Part shown: positions 8,493 to 16,427 of the stretch, piece after piece
How the letters are laid out: the number at the start of each line of letters is the position of its first letter
Numbering within the stretch: the stretch's first letter is position 1
Origin: an uncultured Clostridia bacterium
GTDB taxonomy: Bacteria > Bacillota > Clostridia > Oscillospirales > CAG-272
NCBI GenBank assembly: GCA_947367285.1
Contig: CANBDB010000001.1
Coordinates: 1 to 44,038 of the forward strand
Reading direction: 5' to 3'
Length of the DNA: 44,038 nt
Notes under the pieces: generated by a model
What the model saw: the letters and a program-made list of their open reading frames with translations, nothing else
Database searches by the model: none
What the model was told of the DNA's origin: nothing
Program-made: the position numbers and the translations under genes

Positions 8493-8924
8493 TTAATCAT
8501 CCGTTCCGAAGCCACGTTCCTCTTCCACAGCATCCTCGAAGGTGATATATCCATGTGTCCTACGAACACGATCGATAGATCGGTTACGGACGTTGCGAAT
8601 TTCTTCATCATCAAGCTCAACGTATCCGGCTGCAAGCAGATAGTTATGCATTCCGAGTTCTACAGCAATCTTAAACATTGCATGACAGATACGGTTCATA
8701 TCGTTACGAGTCATTGCACGAACATTGCTTGTGATTCTGTCGACCAGGATGTCGCAATTCTTTTCGCCGTCAATGTCAGCGCAGTATCTTCGTATTGCTT
8801 CGGTTACAAACGCAGAACGATCATCACCGTTCATATACTTGTGGGTTTCGATCAGCTCGTTTACCTCCGGTCTGATGCGAAAACCGTACTTCTTTTTCTC
8901 TACTTTTTCCGTAGTTTGCTTCAT
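8493..8924 (-). CDS. Ribbon-helix-helix relaxosome accessory protein (MobC-like)
   Basis: The 143-residue protein starts MKQTTEKVEKKKYGFRIRPE with GGAGG five bases before the ATG. Residues about 10-55 look like an Arc/MetJ ribbon-helix-helix (YGFRIRPEVNELIETHKYM, then DRSAFVTEAIRRYCADI), and the rest is helical. Such proteins bind oriT and help the relaxase open it. Its place directly before the relaxase and beside the hairpin-rich gap supports this role. A longer upstream reading frame exists but has no ribosome site. Confidence 0.78.
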   Translation of the reverse strand: MKQTTEKVEKKKYGFRIRPEVNELIETHKYMNGDDRSAFVTEAIRRYCADIDGEKNCDILVDRITSNVRAMTRNDMNRICHAMFKIAVELGMHNYLLAAGYVELDDEEIRNVRNRSIDRVRRTHGYITFEDAVEEERGFGTDD

Positions 8925-8939
8925 AAATACCTCCGTTTC

Positions 8940-9200
8940 GGGCTGAAAATGGTGGGTTCCAGAAAGGCGACAGGTGCGAGAAAAAGTCTCCACCCCAAAA
9001 CCTTTCAAAATCTCTTGAAAACGCCCTCACAGCCCGCTGTTGCGGGCTGATGTGAGCGTGCGGGCAGGACTTTAGTCCCCAGCACTTTAACCCGCTTAAA
9101 AATAAGTTCCGTCAAAATCCCTCGCAGATTCTCTCAAAACACCCCCGAACCGTCAGCACTTTGGCACCAACGGTTAAAGGGCGCAGATGAGCCTTCACGA
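8940..9200. other. Candidate origin of transfer (oriT) region, 291-base gap with nested inverted repeats
   Basis: This is the only sizeable gap in the mobilisation block and lies just upstream of the RHH and relaxase genes. It contains a strong hairpin at 9026-9056 (CTCACAGCCCGC with GCGGGCTGATGTGAG), GGACT-TT-AGTCC at 9067-9078 nested inside GCGGG/CCCGC (9060-9095), and AACCGT/ACGGTT at 9148-9175. CAGCACTTT occurs twice, at about 9080 and 9155. None has a U-run, so these are not simple terminators. The nick site is not identifiable by eye. Confidence 0.55.
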
Positions 9201-9215
9201 GCCGTCAAAAAGCGT

Positions 9216-9518
9216 TTACACGGGCTTTTCTTCGTTCGGTCGGGTGTTTATGCCACCATCTGATTCTTCGCCTGAAACGGCGTTACGGTCGGCATTTGGT
9301 TTCTTGCGAGTGGATCGCTGCGGAGGAGAGGCTTTCGCCTCCTCCGCTTCTTTCTTCTCAATGAATTCACGCACTGCCTGAGGTACGTGCTTCTTATAGA
9401 GCGTATCCATGAAGCGGTCGAGCTCTTCACTCAGTGTTGCGTTCTTATCCTTGAGGAAGATATTGATTGCATCGAGCTTCGCATCATCGAAGCTGAATTC
9501 TATCGTCGTTGGTTTCAT
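9216..9518 (-). CDS. Small DUF6103-like protein A
   Basis: The 100-residue protein has an N-terminal strand and two helices (TIEFSFDDAKLDAINIFL, then TLSEELDRFMDTLYKKHVPQAVREFIEKK) and a charged disordered tail. It resembles the DUF6103 family of Tn1549-like elements (from memory). It is a paralogue of the protein encoded at 9815-10111: both share an x-EL-x-x-x-L-x-x-x-Y-x-x-VP-x-x-V-x-E pattern. A ribbon-helix-helix fold with DNA-binding function is possible. AGGAGG-like ribosome site CGGAGG precedes the ATG. Confidence 0.6.
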   Translation of the reverse strand: MKPTTIEFSFDDAKLDAINIFLKDKNATLSEELDRFMDTLYKKHVPQAVREFIEKKEAEEAKASPPQRSTRKKPNADRNAVSGEESDGGINTRPNEEKPV

Positions 9519-9530
9519 CTTCTACCTCCG

Positions 9531-9806
9531 TTACATTCTGATTGCTGTGTCGGCTTGCCCAACGTCAACGTAGGCAAGCGACTCGGTCTGCGCGTAGACG
9601 AGGTCGCCGTTGTTGTAGTCCTCGATCATCTTCTCGGCTTCGGTCATGGTATGAGCCGAGTCGTACCACCGCGACTCCATCTCGGAAAGCGTTGCTTCTA
9701 TCGTATCGTGAACGTGATTCGAGTAGTGCTTCGCTGCTTCGAGGAAGGCATCACGGCCGAGCCGTTTATACAGACCGTGAAGAGTTTTCATCTTGCCGTG
9801 TGCCAT
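9531..9806 (-). CDS. Small protein of unknown function
   Basis: The 91-residue protein begins MAHGKMKTLHGLYKRLGRDAF. It is predicted mostly helical and acidic, with no recognised motif, membrane segment or cysteine pattern. It is packed between the two DUF6103-like genes with gaps of 12 and 8 bases and an AGGTGA ribosome site, so it is a real operon member. Conserved position in the mobilisation block is all that hints at function. Confidence 0.65.
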   Translation of the reverse strand: MAHGKMKTLHGLYKRLGRDAFLEAAKHYSNHVHDTIEATLSEMESRWYDSAHTMTEAEKMIEDYNNGDLVYAQTESLAYVDVGQADTAIRM

Positions 9807-9814
9807 CGGTCACC

Positions 9815-10111
9815 TCACATAGAAAGGACAGGACCGGATGCTTTTACGGTTGCTTCGGGAGCTTCGGCCTTCTGCTTTGCACTCTGACGCTTTGAGGACT
9901 TGGGATCAGAGGACTGATCTTCATCCATGTCTTCGCCGGGGTTCTGTGCTTTCACATATTCCTGAACGTCCTTCGGCACTTGGTCACGGTACATCTCTTC
10001 GAGCTTCTTCTGAAGCTCACCTTCGATGTTCTTGCCTTCCTTCTCGAGATAGTAACAGAGCGCACGGTAACGAGGAGTAGAAAATCTTACGGACACCTGC
10101 TGTTGCTTCAT
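9815..10111 (-). CDS. Small DUF6103-like protein B
   Basis: The 98-residue protein (MKQQQVSVRFSTPRYRALCYYLEKE) has the same plan as the protein at 9216-9518: a beta strand, then helices with IEGELQKKLEEMYRDQVPKDVQEYV, then a polar Lys/Ser-rich tail. The ATG overlaps the stop of the next upstream gene by one base, and GAGGTG precedes it. The strand-helix-helix plan suggests a ribbon-helix-helix DNA-binding dimer, possibly acting at oriT. That is inference. Confidence 0.6.
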   Translation of the reverse strand: MKQQQVSVRFSTPRYRALCYYLEKEGKNIEGELQKKLEEMYRDQVPKDVQEYVKAQNPGEDMDEDQSSDPKSSKRQSAKQKAEAPEATVKASGPVLSM

Positions 10112-11196
10112 TACACACCTCCGTCATCGTATTTGAGTTCAAACGTACTCTCGTCGGTTGCGGGATTGAGCCAACGCTCTGACTCAGCGATGGTGCATTC
10201 TCCCGCAAGCATTTTAGAGAATGCTTCGAGTCTTGCAGGATCACAGCCTGTCACTTCGATCTGCGTTCCGTAGTAGCCGTCGTAGATACGGGTAACCCTT
10301 GCACCGAGAACGTCAGCCCAATCGCGCTTGCCTTGCTCGGTGAGCGTATGATGATTGAGTTCTACGATGGTGGCGAGGTCATGTTCCTCGTCAGCGTCCA
10401 GGATGTGAACGTCTTCGAGGTTGCATCCCATAAGACCGAACAGAGTTGTCAGTCTTTCACCGGCATCATCGGTGACTGGAGCGTTCTCGAGATAGTATGT
10501 CATCTCGAGGCAGTCCTCGGTTGCAATGATCTCGGACACTTCATCGCGTGCTTCCAGCTCCGCGATGAGCATCTGACCGATACCGTTGTTCGGTGTGACG
10601 GTAGTATCAAAGTGCTGACTGATCTCATCGAAGCCGATCACCCAGGAACCGTTTGCGGTCTGAGCCGTACCTTGCTTAATGAGATCCTCTGCCATCGTTT
10701 GAATATGCTTCTGCATATAGCCACGGGCGTTGGGAAGCAGAGCCGAGTATCGAGCGTAGAGACTTCCTTCGCCTTCCACGAGAATGCCGTCCTCTTCACC
10801 TTCACCGAGCACCAAGAGACAGTGACTGACTCCGTCCCGATCCTGATACATCAAATCTCTGTATTCCTTGATGAATTCCTGGTTCTCAAATAAATGAGTT
10901 CGAAAATCATAAAAGCGGTTGCGGTCCAGCTCTACCACCGCTTCGACCTTGCATCTGTCCACACGCAGTTCGGGTTCCTTCCTCATGAGCTGTGCAGAGG
11001 TGTAGAGACCACGGGGGCTGTCATCCATTCCTTCGAGCTGCTCACCGAGTTCTCTCTGTCGTTCGATGGCTCGGTTGTATTTGTCATAGGTCGCTTCATC
11101 AAGTCCGAGACCGTAATCGAGTGCGACCTCGCAGGTGTTGATGAAGCCTTGGAGCTCATCGACCTCGTCCATGAGCTTTTTCTTTTCGTTCGTCAT
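10111..11196 (-). CDS. Acidic protein of unknown function, paralogue of the next gene
   Basis: The 361-residue acidic protein begins MTNEKKKLMDEVDELQGF, with AAAGGAG before the chosen ATG. The N-terminus is a coiled-coil-like helical segment (about 1-60). A central region contains TANGSWVIGFDEISQHF and CLEMTYYLENAPVTDD. This segment aligns with the C-terminal half of the protein from 11211-11930, so the two share a domain. No catalytic signature, membrane segment or signal peptide is seen. Strong negative charge and element-specific context are compatible with a DNA-mimic or antirestriction-type protein, but this is speculation. Confidence 0.6.
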   Translation of the reverse strand: MTNEKKKLMDEVDELQGFINTCEVALDYGLGLDEATYDKYNRAIERQRELGEQLEGMDDSPRGLYTSAQLMRKEPELRVDRCKVEAVVELDRNRFYDFRTHLFENQEFIKEYRDLMYQDRDGVSHCLLVLGEGEEDGILVEGEGSLYARYSALLPNARGYMQKHIQTMAEDLIKQGTAQTANGSWVIGFDEISQHFDTTVTPNNGIGQMLIAELEARDEVSEIIATEDCLEMTYYLENAPVTDDAGERLTTLFGLMGCNLEDVHILDADEEHDLATIVELNHHTLTEQGKRDWADVLGARVTRIYDGYYGTQIEVTGCDPARLEAFSKMLAGECTIAESERWLNPATDESTFELKYDDGGV

Positions 11197-11210
11197 GTGA
11201 TTCTCCTTTC

Positions 11211-11930
11211 TCACATCTGTTGATCGTATGCGACGTCTTCGAACTCTTCTTTGTCCACGTATGGACAGTAGTTGAGATAGAAGGTCAGATCGAATTCATC
11301 GCAGTACACACCGACCTCCGAGATAACGTCGCCTTGCTTGTAGAGTTCCTCGGTGATCATGTCCAGCATCTCCGTGTCTTCGGAGAGGTTCACGCCGAAG
11401 CGTTCGCCTATCTCTTCGAAGGTGAAGTGCCAATTTCCGGTCGTGGTGTTGTCGGTGCCGACGAAGATCATGTGCTCAGCAATGGTCTGCGCGTATGCTT
11501 CACGGTCAAAGTACGGCACCAAGGATTTGAAGCCGCACTGACGGATCTCATCATCGGTCATGCCGATATACTCGGAGAGCGTGTTATACAACTCTGCTCC
11601 CGACTGTTCTTCACCGATCCAAGAAACGAGCCGTCCGACAAGGTGGTTCTTTCGCTCGGCAATGACTTCGTTTCGGACACAGTCAAGCCCGAGGATATGA
11701 TCGTCCACGTATTCACGGATCGCCTTCTCGACCGTGTCTTCACGGAGATCGGGGATCTCATAACCGACAGCGAAGGTCGTGTCGCCGATTCGCTCAGTGA
11801 GACCATCGTCTGCCTGATTATAAAGCTCAACGTAGACACCGTCGCAGAAATCGGTTTTGTGTTCATTGTAATTGTGTCTTTGCAGGTCGATTGCATCGAC
11901 CGTTCGGATGTTGTATCCTCTGTAAATCAT
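11211..11930 (-). CDS. Acidic protein of unknown function sharing a domain with its neighbour
   Basis: The 239-residue acidic protein begins MIYRGYNIRTVDAIDLQRH. Residues about 160-235 contain TTTGNWHFTFEEIGERF and DEFDLTFYLNYCPYVDKEEF, matching in order and spacing the block in the 361-residue neighbour. The N-terminal half (DFCDGVYVELYNQADDGL) is separate and unassigned. It is a soluble-looking protein without known motifs. AAAGGAGC precedes the ATG, and 14 bases separate it from the following gene. Confidence 0.6.
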   Translation of the reverse strand: MIYRGYNIRTVDAIDLQRHNYNEHKTDFCDGVYVELYNQADDGLTERIGDTTFAVGYEIPDLREDTVEKAIREYVDDHILGLDCVRNEVIAERKNHLVGRLVSWIGEEQSGAELYNTLSEYIGMTDDEIRQCGFKSLVPYFDREAYAQTIAEHMIFVGTDNTTTGNWHFTFEEIGERFGVNLSEDTEMLDMITEELYKQGDVISEVGVYCDEFDLTFYLNYCPYVDKEEFEDVAYDQQM

Positions 11931-11942
11931 ATTGCTCCTTTC

Positions 11943-12512
11943 TCACGATGAAGGTTCGGGAGAAGACGTTTGAGCTTCTCCCGTGGTTTCTTCTGTGACT
12001 CTCGTTGGCGTTACACCGTAGAGCTGATCCATCTTTGCCTGATCCTCTTCGGACACCACAACGAGGAACGTCTCGGACACGAGATCGTACACGTCCTTGT
12101 CGGCTGTTGTGTTGAGGAAACAATTTGCAAGGTCATCGTAGAAGGTATCGCCGCTTTCCATTCCTATAAGGTAGGAGATATAGATTGCGGACGCCTTACG
12201 CTGATCGCCTGTGTCCAGCTCTTTTGTTTTGAATACCGATACGATGGTATCGCAGGTCGCATCCATCGTAGCAATCTGTTGCTGCTGTTCTTGCGGTAAG
12301 TTGGAGAGCACCATGTCTTTGTTAAGGATCGTTCCACCGTCACCCGCCATCCAACCGAACATTCCGATTAAGGTGATCAGCGGGATGCAGACGATAAACA
12401 GAGCGATGCCAACAACGTAGAGTAAAAATTTTCTGCCTTTCTTATCGCCGAGAAGAATTGCAAGCACCTTCTTAGCGACAGCGGCAATCGTTGCGCCTAC
12501 TGCGACGTCCAC
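11943..12512 (-). CDS. Membrane-anchored protein in the T4SS operon
   Basis: The 189-residue protein, with a GTG start after GGAAG, has one strong membrane segment at residues about 29-54 (FLLYVVGIALFIVCIPLITLI). An extracytoplasmic helical domain follows (LPQEQQQQIATMDATCDTIVSVF) with a Ser/Thr/Glu-rich tail. The N-terminal anchor resembles that of membrane-bound peptidoglycan hydrolases in related elements, but no NlpC/P60, CHAP or lysozyme domain follows. It could be a hydrolase-less VirB8-like or structural component. Function is unproven. Confidence 0.6.
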   Translation of the reverse strand: MDVAVGATIAAVAKKVLAILLGDKKGRKFLLYVVGIALFIVCIPLITLIGMFGWMAGDGGTILNKDMVLSNLPQEQQQQIATMDATCDTIVSVFKTKELDTGDQRKASAIYISYLIGMESGDTFYDDLANCFLNTTADKDVYDLVSETFLVVVSEEDQAKMDQLYGVTPTRVTEETTGEAQTSSPEPSS

Positions 12513-12521
12513 CTTCCTTCT

Positions 12522-12968
12522 TTATAAACTGATTTCCTGTATACTGTCTCCGTCCGGTTCGTCACCGTACATGGATGCCATATAGCCGTCATAGGCATCG
12601 CTGTACTTCTGATACACGTCATTGTCGATTTCTCTCAGAGTGCCTTCCTCAAACTGCCACAGCGGATACTTACAGAACCCGCTTGCCTTATAGAATCCTG
12701 TGTCCGATGCCAAACCCTGACTTTGAAGTTGATCTGCAAAATCACAGTTGTTGGTATCGATATAGGCACAGTTCTTCATGCCGATAAACTCACCGAAGGA
12801 CACGGTCAATACTGCGTATTGCTCCAGTTCGGACGGATCGGTAACGTCATCCAAAATGATAGCAAGTCCGGGAAGCTCAGTTCCCATGAAATCCTTGACG
12901 GCATAGAGAGCCAGTCTCGGCGAGACCGTTACTTGCCGTCCTGTGAAGTCTGTGATGTCATATTTCAT
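12522..12968 (-). CDS. Soluble protein of unknown function (possibly DUF4313-like)
   Basis: The 148-residue protein begins MKYDITDFTGRQVTVSPRLALYAVKDF. It looks like a compact alpha/beta protein with two cysteine-containing stretches (MKNCAYIDTNNCDFAD) and an acidic tail. It resembles small DUF4313-type proteins carried by Tn1549-like elements, but I hold that only loosely. It lies between the VirB4 gene and the membrane-anchored gene, with AAAGGAGAACGGC before the ATG. Confidence 0.55.
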   Translation of the reverse strand: MKYDITDFTGRQVTVSPRLALYAVKDFMGTELPGLAIILDDVTDPSELEQYAVLTVSFGEFIGMKNCAYIDTNNCDFADQLQSQGLASDTGFYKASGFCKYPLWQFEEGTLREIDNDVYQKYSDAYDGYMASMYGDEPDGDSIQEISL

Positions 12969-12986
12969 GCCGTTCTCCTTTCACGC

Positions 12987-14819
12987 TTATCTACCACCAG
13001 CGTTGCCGAACAGCTTCGCCTTGTACTCGGGAGCGATAACCTGCAAGAGATAACGCTCGTTACCGCACTTGTAAAGACAGGTTCCTCGCTCGGGGAACTT
13101 GATGAGATCGTACTCCGCTTGCTCGATCTGCAGCACGTCCATAAACTCACGGGGATTGATGTTGCCGGGATTGAACAGGAAGTGATGCGTGGGAATAGAA
13201 AACAGCGGCTTCGTAAATTCACGAATACCGCTGATGAGGAAGTCCTCGATGTTCTGCGATGCGAGGATGATGGCAGAATCCTTTTTACGGACGCGCTTAG
13301 AGGCGTTACGGATATATTCGATAGCGGTCATGTTCGTTAAGAACAGATACAGCTCGTCGATGGATGCTACCGTATTGCCGTGCGTTAAGAGGTTGTGGTT
13401 CATATAGGACAGGATATTGAAGAGCATGGCATCCTTCAGCTTCTTATTACTGTCCATGAGTCCCTTGACACCGAAGCAGACAAACTTATCATCGGTGATG
13501 TTGGTGTGTCCGTTAAAGAACTTGCTTTCCGCGCCCTTGCACATGGAGTTGATTCCGAGACAGATTTCACGGAGAAGCTCTTCGGTGAAGAGCGACTTGG
13601 AGCCTGCTTCGTACTTGTTGAACTCTTCCTCGGCCAAGGCATACAGGTCTTCCATAATCGGATAATCGGTGTTCTTGACCTTGGAGAAATCGGTGTAGTC
13701 GTTGATGCCGAAGTTGTTGTACAGCTTGGTTACGAGGATCTCGAGAGCGTCAATGTGTGCGTCGGAGAAATCCTTGTAGGAACGGAAGAAGTCCTTGAGA
13801 TAGGAGATGTGCTGACTGAGCATCGTGGATTTGCGGAAGGTTTCGGGAGCATCTTCGTCGGCAATCTCGTTCTCATCGGACCAGCGTTTGGGCTGCAAGG
13901 GATTGATGATATACTTGCCACTCATAAGGTCGATATAGCAACCGCCGAGATTGTGGCAGAGGTCTTCATACTCTTGCTCGGCATCCAAGGTGATGAGAGA
14001 TTTTCCCGCCTGACGCAGAGACACGAGCAGGAGCTTTAGAAGGTAGGACTTACCTTGTCCCGAGTTACCCAGGATGAGGATATTGCTGTTGGTCTTGTCA
14101 TCGCTTCTGCGGTCGAAGTCCACAAGGATGTTGGTTCCGTATCTGTCCTTGCCGATATAGAAGCCGTTGGGATCGGTCTTACCGGAGTAGTTAAACGGAT
14201 AGAGGTTCGCCACGGCGGACGCGGGAAGCACTCGTTCAAAGAGCGATGCGAATGTGTTATATCCGCACGGCATACAGGCTTTGAAGCCTTCCTGTTGACG
14301 GAGAGTCAGACGGTCTACCGTGATGCGCTCTCTTGTCAGCTCCATATTGACCTCGGTCTGAATCTCCTTCAACTTATCCAAGGAGGTTGCTGAAAGCTCA
14401 ATGAACACAGCGCAATGCAGAAGCGGTTCCTTGTTCTTACGAAGCTCGGACAGGAGCGTTACCACGTCCTCCATATTTCCTTCGGCGGTTACTGCTTCCT
14501 GAACGTCATCGGAGGTGGAGAGCATTCGGTTCTTTCTCGTTGCGTTTTGGAAGATCTTACGCTGCTCTACGTTATCCACGTAGCGGGAATAGATGTGGAG
14601 GGTTACGTTTTCCTTGTCACCGAGGTGGCAAAGGATTGCCTGATCACTGGTCTGCGGAGGATATTCACGGACAGCCCACACCGAGCGATAGGTGTCGCCG
14701 CAGATAAAATGATCGGCGTTGAATTTCATAGTCGCGGGAGAGATCATGTCAAAGAAATCCTTGACACGAGCCTCCGCTTGACTTACCTTTACAGGTATTT
14801 GCTTTTTCTTTTTTGCCAT
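12987..14819 (-). CDS. VirB4-like conjugation ATPase (CD1110-type)
   Basis: This ATPase energises assembly of the conjugation channel at the membrane. The protein has about 610 residues. Walker A is GNSGQGKS (about 251-258), preceded by the characteristic FYIGKDRYGTNILVDF. Downstream VirB4 features are LITLDAEQEYEDLC and the motor-domain block SIDELYLFLTN with IILASQNIEDFL. The second of two closely spaced ATGs (14819) is preferred because the AAGG site would be only three bases from the first. Context with VirB3-, VirB6- and VirB2-like genes upstream confirms the T4SS. Confidence 0.93.
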   Translation of the reverse strand: MAKKKKQIPVKVSQAEARVKDFFDMISPATMKFNADHFICGDTYRSVWAVREYPPQTSDQAILCHLGDKENVTLHIYSRYVDNVEQRKIFQNATRKNRMLSTSDDVQEAVTAEGNMEDVVTLLSELRKNKEPLLHCAVFIELSATSLDKLKEIQTEVNMELTRERITVDRLTLRQQEGFKACMPCGYNTFASLFERVLPASAVANLYPFNYSGKTDPNGFYIGKDRYGTNILVDFDRRSDDKTNSNILILGNSGQGKSYLLKLLLVSLRQAGKSLITLDAEQEYEDLCHNLGGCYIDLMSGKYIINPLQPKRWSDENEIADEDAPETFRKSTMLSQHISYLKDFFRSYKDFSDAHIDALEILVTKLYNNFGINDYTDFSKVKNTDYPIMEDLYALAEEEFNKYEAGSKSLFTEELLREICLGINSMCKGAESKFFNGHTNITDDKFVCFGVKGLMDSNKKLKDAMLFNILSYMNHNLLTHGNTVASIDELYLFLTNMTAIEYIRNASKRVRKKDSAIILASQNIEDFLISGIREFTKPLFSIPTHHFLFNPGNINPREFMDVLQIEQAEYDLIKFPERGTCLYKCGNERYLLQVIAPEYKAKLFGNAGGR

Positions 14820-14834
14820 TACCATTTTCCTTTC

Positions 14835-15548
14835 TTACAGAGTTTGCTCGTACATATCGAGGTTGGGTTCTTCGGTCTTCAAGCGGACGATACTGCTGTC
14901 AAACAGATCCACTTGTGAGCCGATAACCTCCTGGTCGAGCAGTTCATAAGCGGCAAACTCAGCACCGTCAATGTTGACTGTATGCTGTAGCCCGTCAAGC
15001 AATCGCTTGGTTTCATTGGGCTGAATGCGGACGTTTCCGTAAGGAGACATGATATCAAAGGTACACGACGGATTTTCAAGCAGCCATCCGCGCACCGTCT
15101 TCATCAGCTTCTCCTGTTCTTCAAACCACATTTCTTGCCGTTTGATTCCGGCAGAGACGATGGGCGTGAAGGCTTCTTCGTCTTCGCAGATCGCCTTGAA
15201 GCGTTTGCCGTAATCCTCAACGAGAGACAGATCGTCGCTGTCCATAAAGAAGCCGCCCGATTCGCAATCAAAGACAAAGCGTTTCAGATTGGGATCTCCG
15301 TCGAAGGCTTGGCAGAAGGCGGCTTGCCATTCGTAACCGTCGCCGTGAGTACGGAGTCCGCGCTCGGTCAGCGGTTCATCTCCGATCTCTCTTGCGTAGG
15401 CATCGAAGGCGTTCTGACAATAGGGATAGAATTCATCCCCTAAAAGATCAAGCGGAAGGCACAAGCTGTACCTTCCGCATTCCAAATCCACGATATAGAA
15501 CGGTCTGTTTTCATCGTTAAACTTTTGAATTCTTTGTTCTGTAGTCAT
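14835..15548 (-). CDS. Acidic protein of unknown function in the T4SS operon
   Basis: The 237-residue acidic protein begins MTTEQRIQKFNDENRPFYIV, with AAGGAGG before the ATG at 15548. It contains no membrane segments, no P-loop and no signal sequence. Notable stretches are FVFDCESGGFFMDSDDLSL and a C-terminal FAAYELLDQEVIGSQVDLF. It resembles other acidic cytoplasmic proteins of the element in composition. It sits between virB4 and the 192-residue gene, so it may be an accessory rather than a structural part of the channel. A longer frame upstream lacks a ribosome site. Confidence 0.6.
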   Translation of the reverse strand: MTTEQRIQKFNDENRPFYIVDLECGRYSLCLPLDLLGDEFYPYCQNAFDAYAREIGDEPLTERGLRTHGDGYEWQAAFCQAFDGDPNLKRFVFDCESGGFFMDSDDLSLVEDYGKRFKAICEDEEAFTPIVSAGIKRQEMWFEEQEKLMKTVRGWLLENPSCTFDIMSPYGNVRIQPNETKRLLDGLQHTVNIDGAEFAAYELLDQEVIGSQVDLFDSSIVRLKTEEPNLDMYEQTL

Positions 15549-15558
15549 TACGACCTCC

Positions 15559-16137
15559 TTAATCGGGGATGATCCATTTTTCCATAACGGTGTCGCCGTC
15601 GTGGTCATCGAGCTGCTTTTCGTCCGTGTTAACTCCAAAGTACCTTGAGAGGATACGCTTCACGTCATCCTTTTCGGCGCGGGTACAGTCAAAGCCCTGC
15701 TCGTTTATGCTTTTCTCGATGCGGTTGAGGTTTGCAAAGGACTGCTCATCCGATTCCTTGCGAAGTCTTACCGCAAACATAAACTCTCGGGCAGTCGACA
15801 TCTGCATCTGAATCTCATCGAGGAATTGCTTATCTCTTTCGAGCAGATCTCGGATCTTGGGATTGGTTTCATCCTCGAGTCTTGCGTCGAGATACAGCTT
15901 GTTGTCATCGAAGTTTTCTCTTGCATCGATACAGATGATCTCGATGTCGGGCTGTGCGGACAGAAGCTGCATCAGATGCTTGATCTTGATACCGACTGCC
16001 ACTCTTGACAGCACCGAGATATTCGTTGGCTTCACGGTAAAATAAACGATCTCGCCGTGTCCGTTGGTCTGAATGCCGTTACGGGAAAAGCTCTTGATGC
16101 CCAGCATATCCTGGGTTGACAGATTACCTTTTCTCAT
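15559..16137 (-). CDS. T4SS-associated cytoplasmic protein (TraC/VirB4 N-terminal-like)
   Basis: The 192-residue protein begins MRKGNLSTQDMLGIKSFSRNG. Segments such as VYFTVKPTNISVLSRVAVGIKI, IEIICIDARENFDDNKLYLDAR and a long helix LLERDKQFLDEIQMQMSTAREFMFAVRL resemble the N-terminal, pre-ATPase half of VirB4/TraC proteins. It has no Walker motif. Its ATG overlaps the PrgI-like stop as ATGA. A free-standing VirB4 N-domain is a reasonable but unverified reading. Confidence 0.6.
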   Translation of the reverse strand: MRKGNLSTQDMLGIKSFSRNGIQTNGHGEIVYFTVKPTNISVLSRVAVGIKIKHLMQLLSAQPDIEIICIDARENFDDNKLYLDARLEDETNPKIRDLLERDKQFLDEIQMQMSTAREFMFAVRLRKESDEQSFANLNRIEKSINEQGFDCTRAEKDDVKRILSRYFGVNTDEKQLDDHDGDTVMEKWIIPD

Positions 16138-16412
16138 TCGCTTTTATCCTCCTTCCATTCGTAGTACTGCTGTGTCAGCAGAAAATATTTCACGCCCTGT
16201 TTGATGAAGTCGAGAACACTGGTATCGTCAAGCTGAATGGACAGGAACATATATACCAGTGTCAGAGCCAAGGGCAAAAAGAATTTGATTTGCGTTAAGG
16301 CGAGAATCGAAATAAGGAGGGCGACTCCGATGATTGCGATATCTCGCAGGTTCCAAAACCACAGCTTGGCTTGGGATTTCAAATTGTGGGGATAGATATA
16401 GGTTTCGTTCAT
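16134..16412 (-). CDS. PrgI/VirB3-like membrane protein
   Basis: The 92-residue protein begins MNETYIYPHNLKSQAKLWFW. It has two closely spaced membrane segments (about 23-40 and 44-62; IAIIGVALLISILAL and FLPLALTLVYMFLSI) and a hydrophilic tail containing FIKQGVKYFLLTQQYYEW. This fits the PrgI/VirB3 family, which sits at the base of the T4SS inner-membrane complex next to VirB4. GGAG precedes the ATG, and four bases overlap the next gene. Confidence 0.8.
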   Translation of the reverse strand: MNETYIYPHNLKSQAKLWFWNLRDIAIIGVALLISILALTQIKFFLPLALTLVYMFLSIQLDDTSVLDFIKQGVKYFLLTQQYYEWKEDKSE

Positions 16413-16427
16413 TGGGTTCTCCTTTCC

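Noticed and set aside
9026..9056. Rho-independent terminator
   Set aside because: The stem is strong but lacks a following U-run on either strand and sits in a hairpin-rich gap more consistent with oriT.
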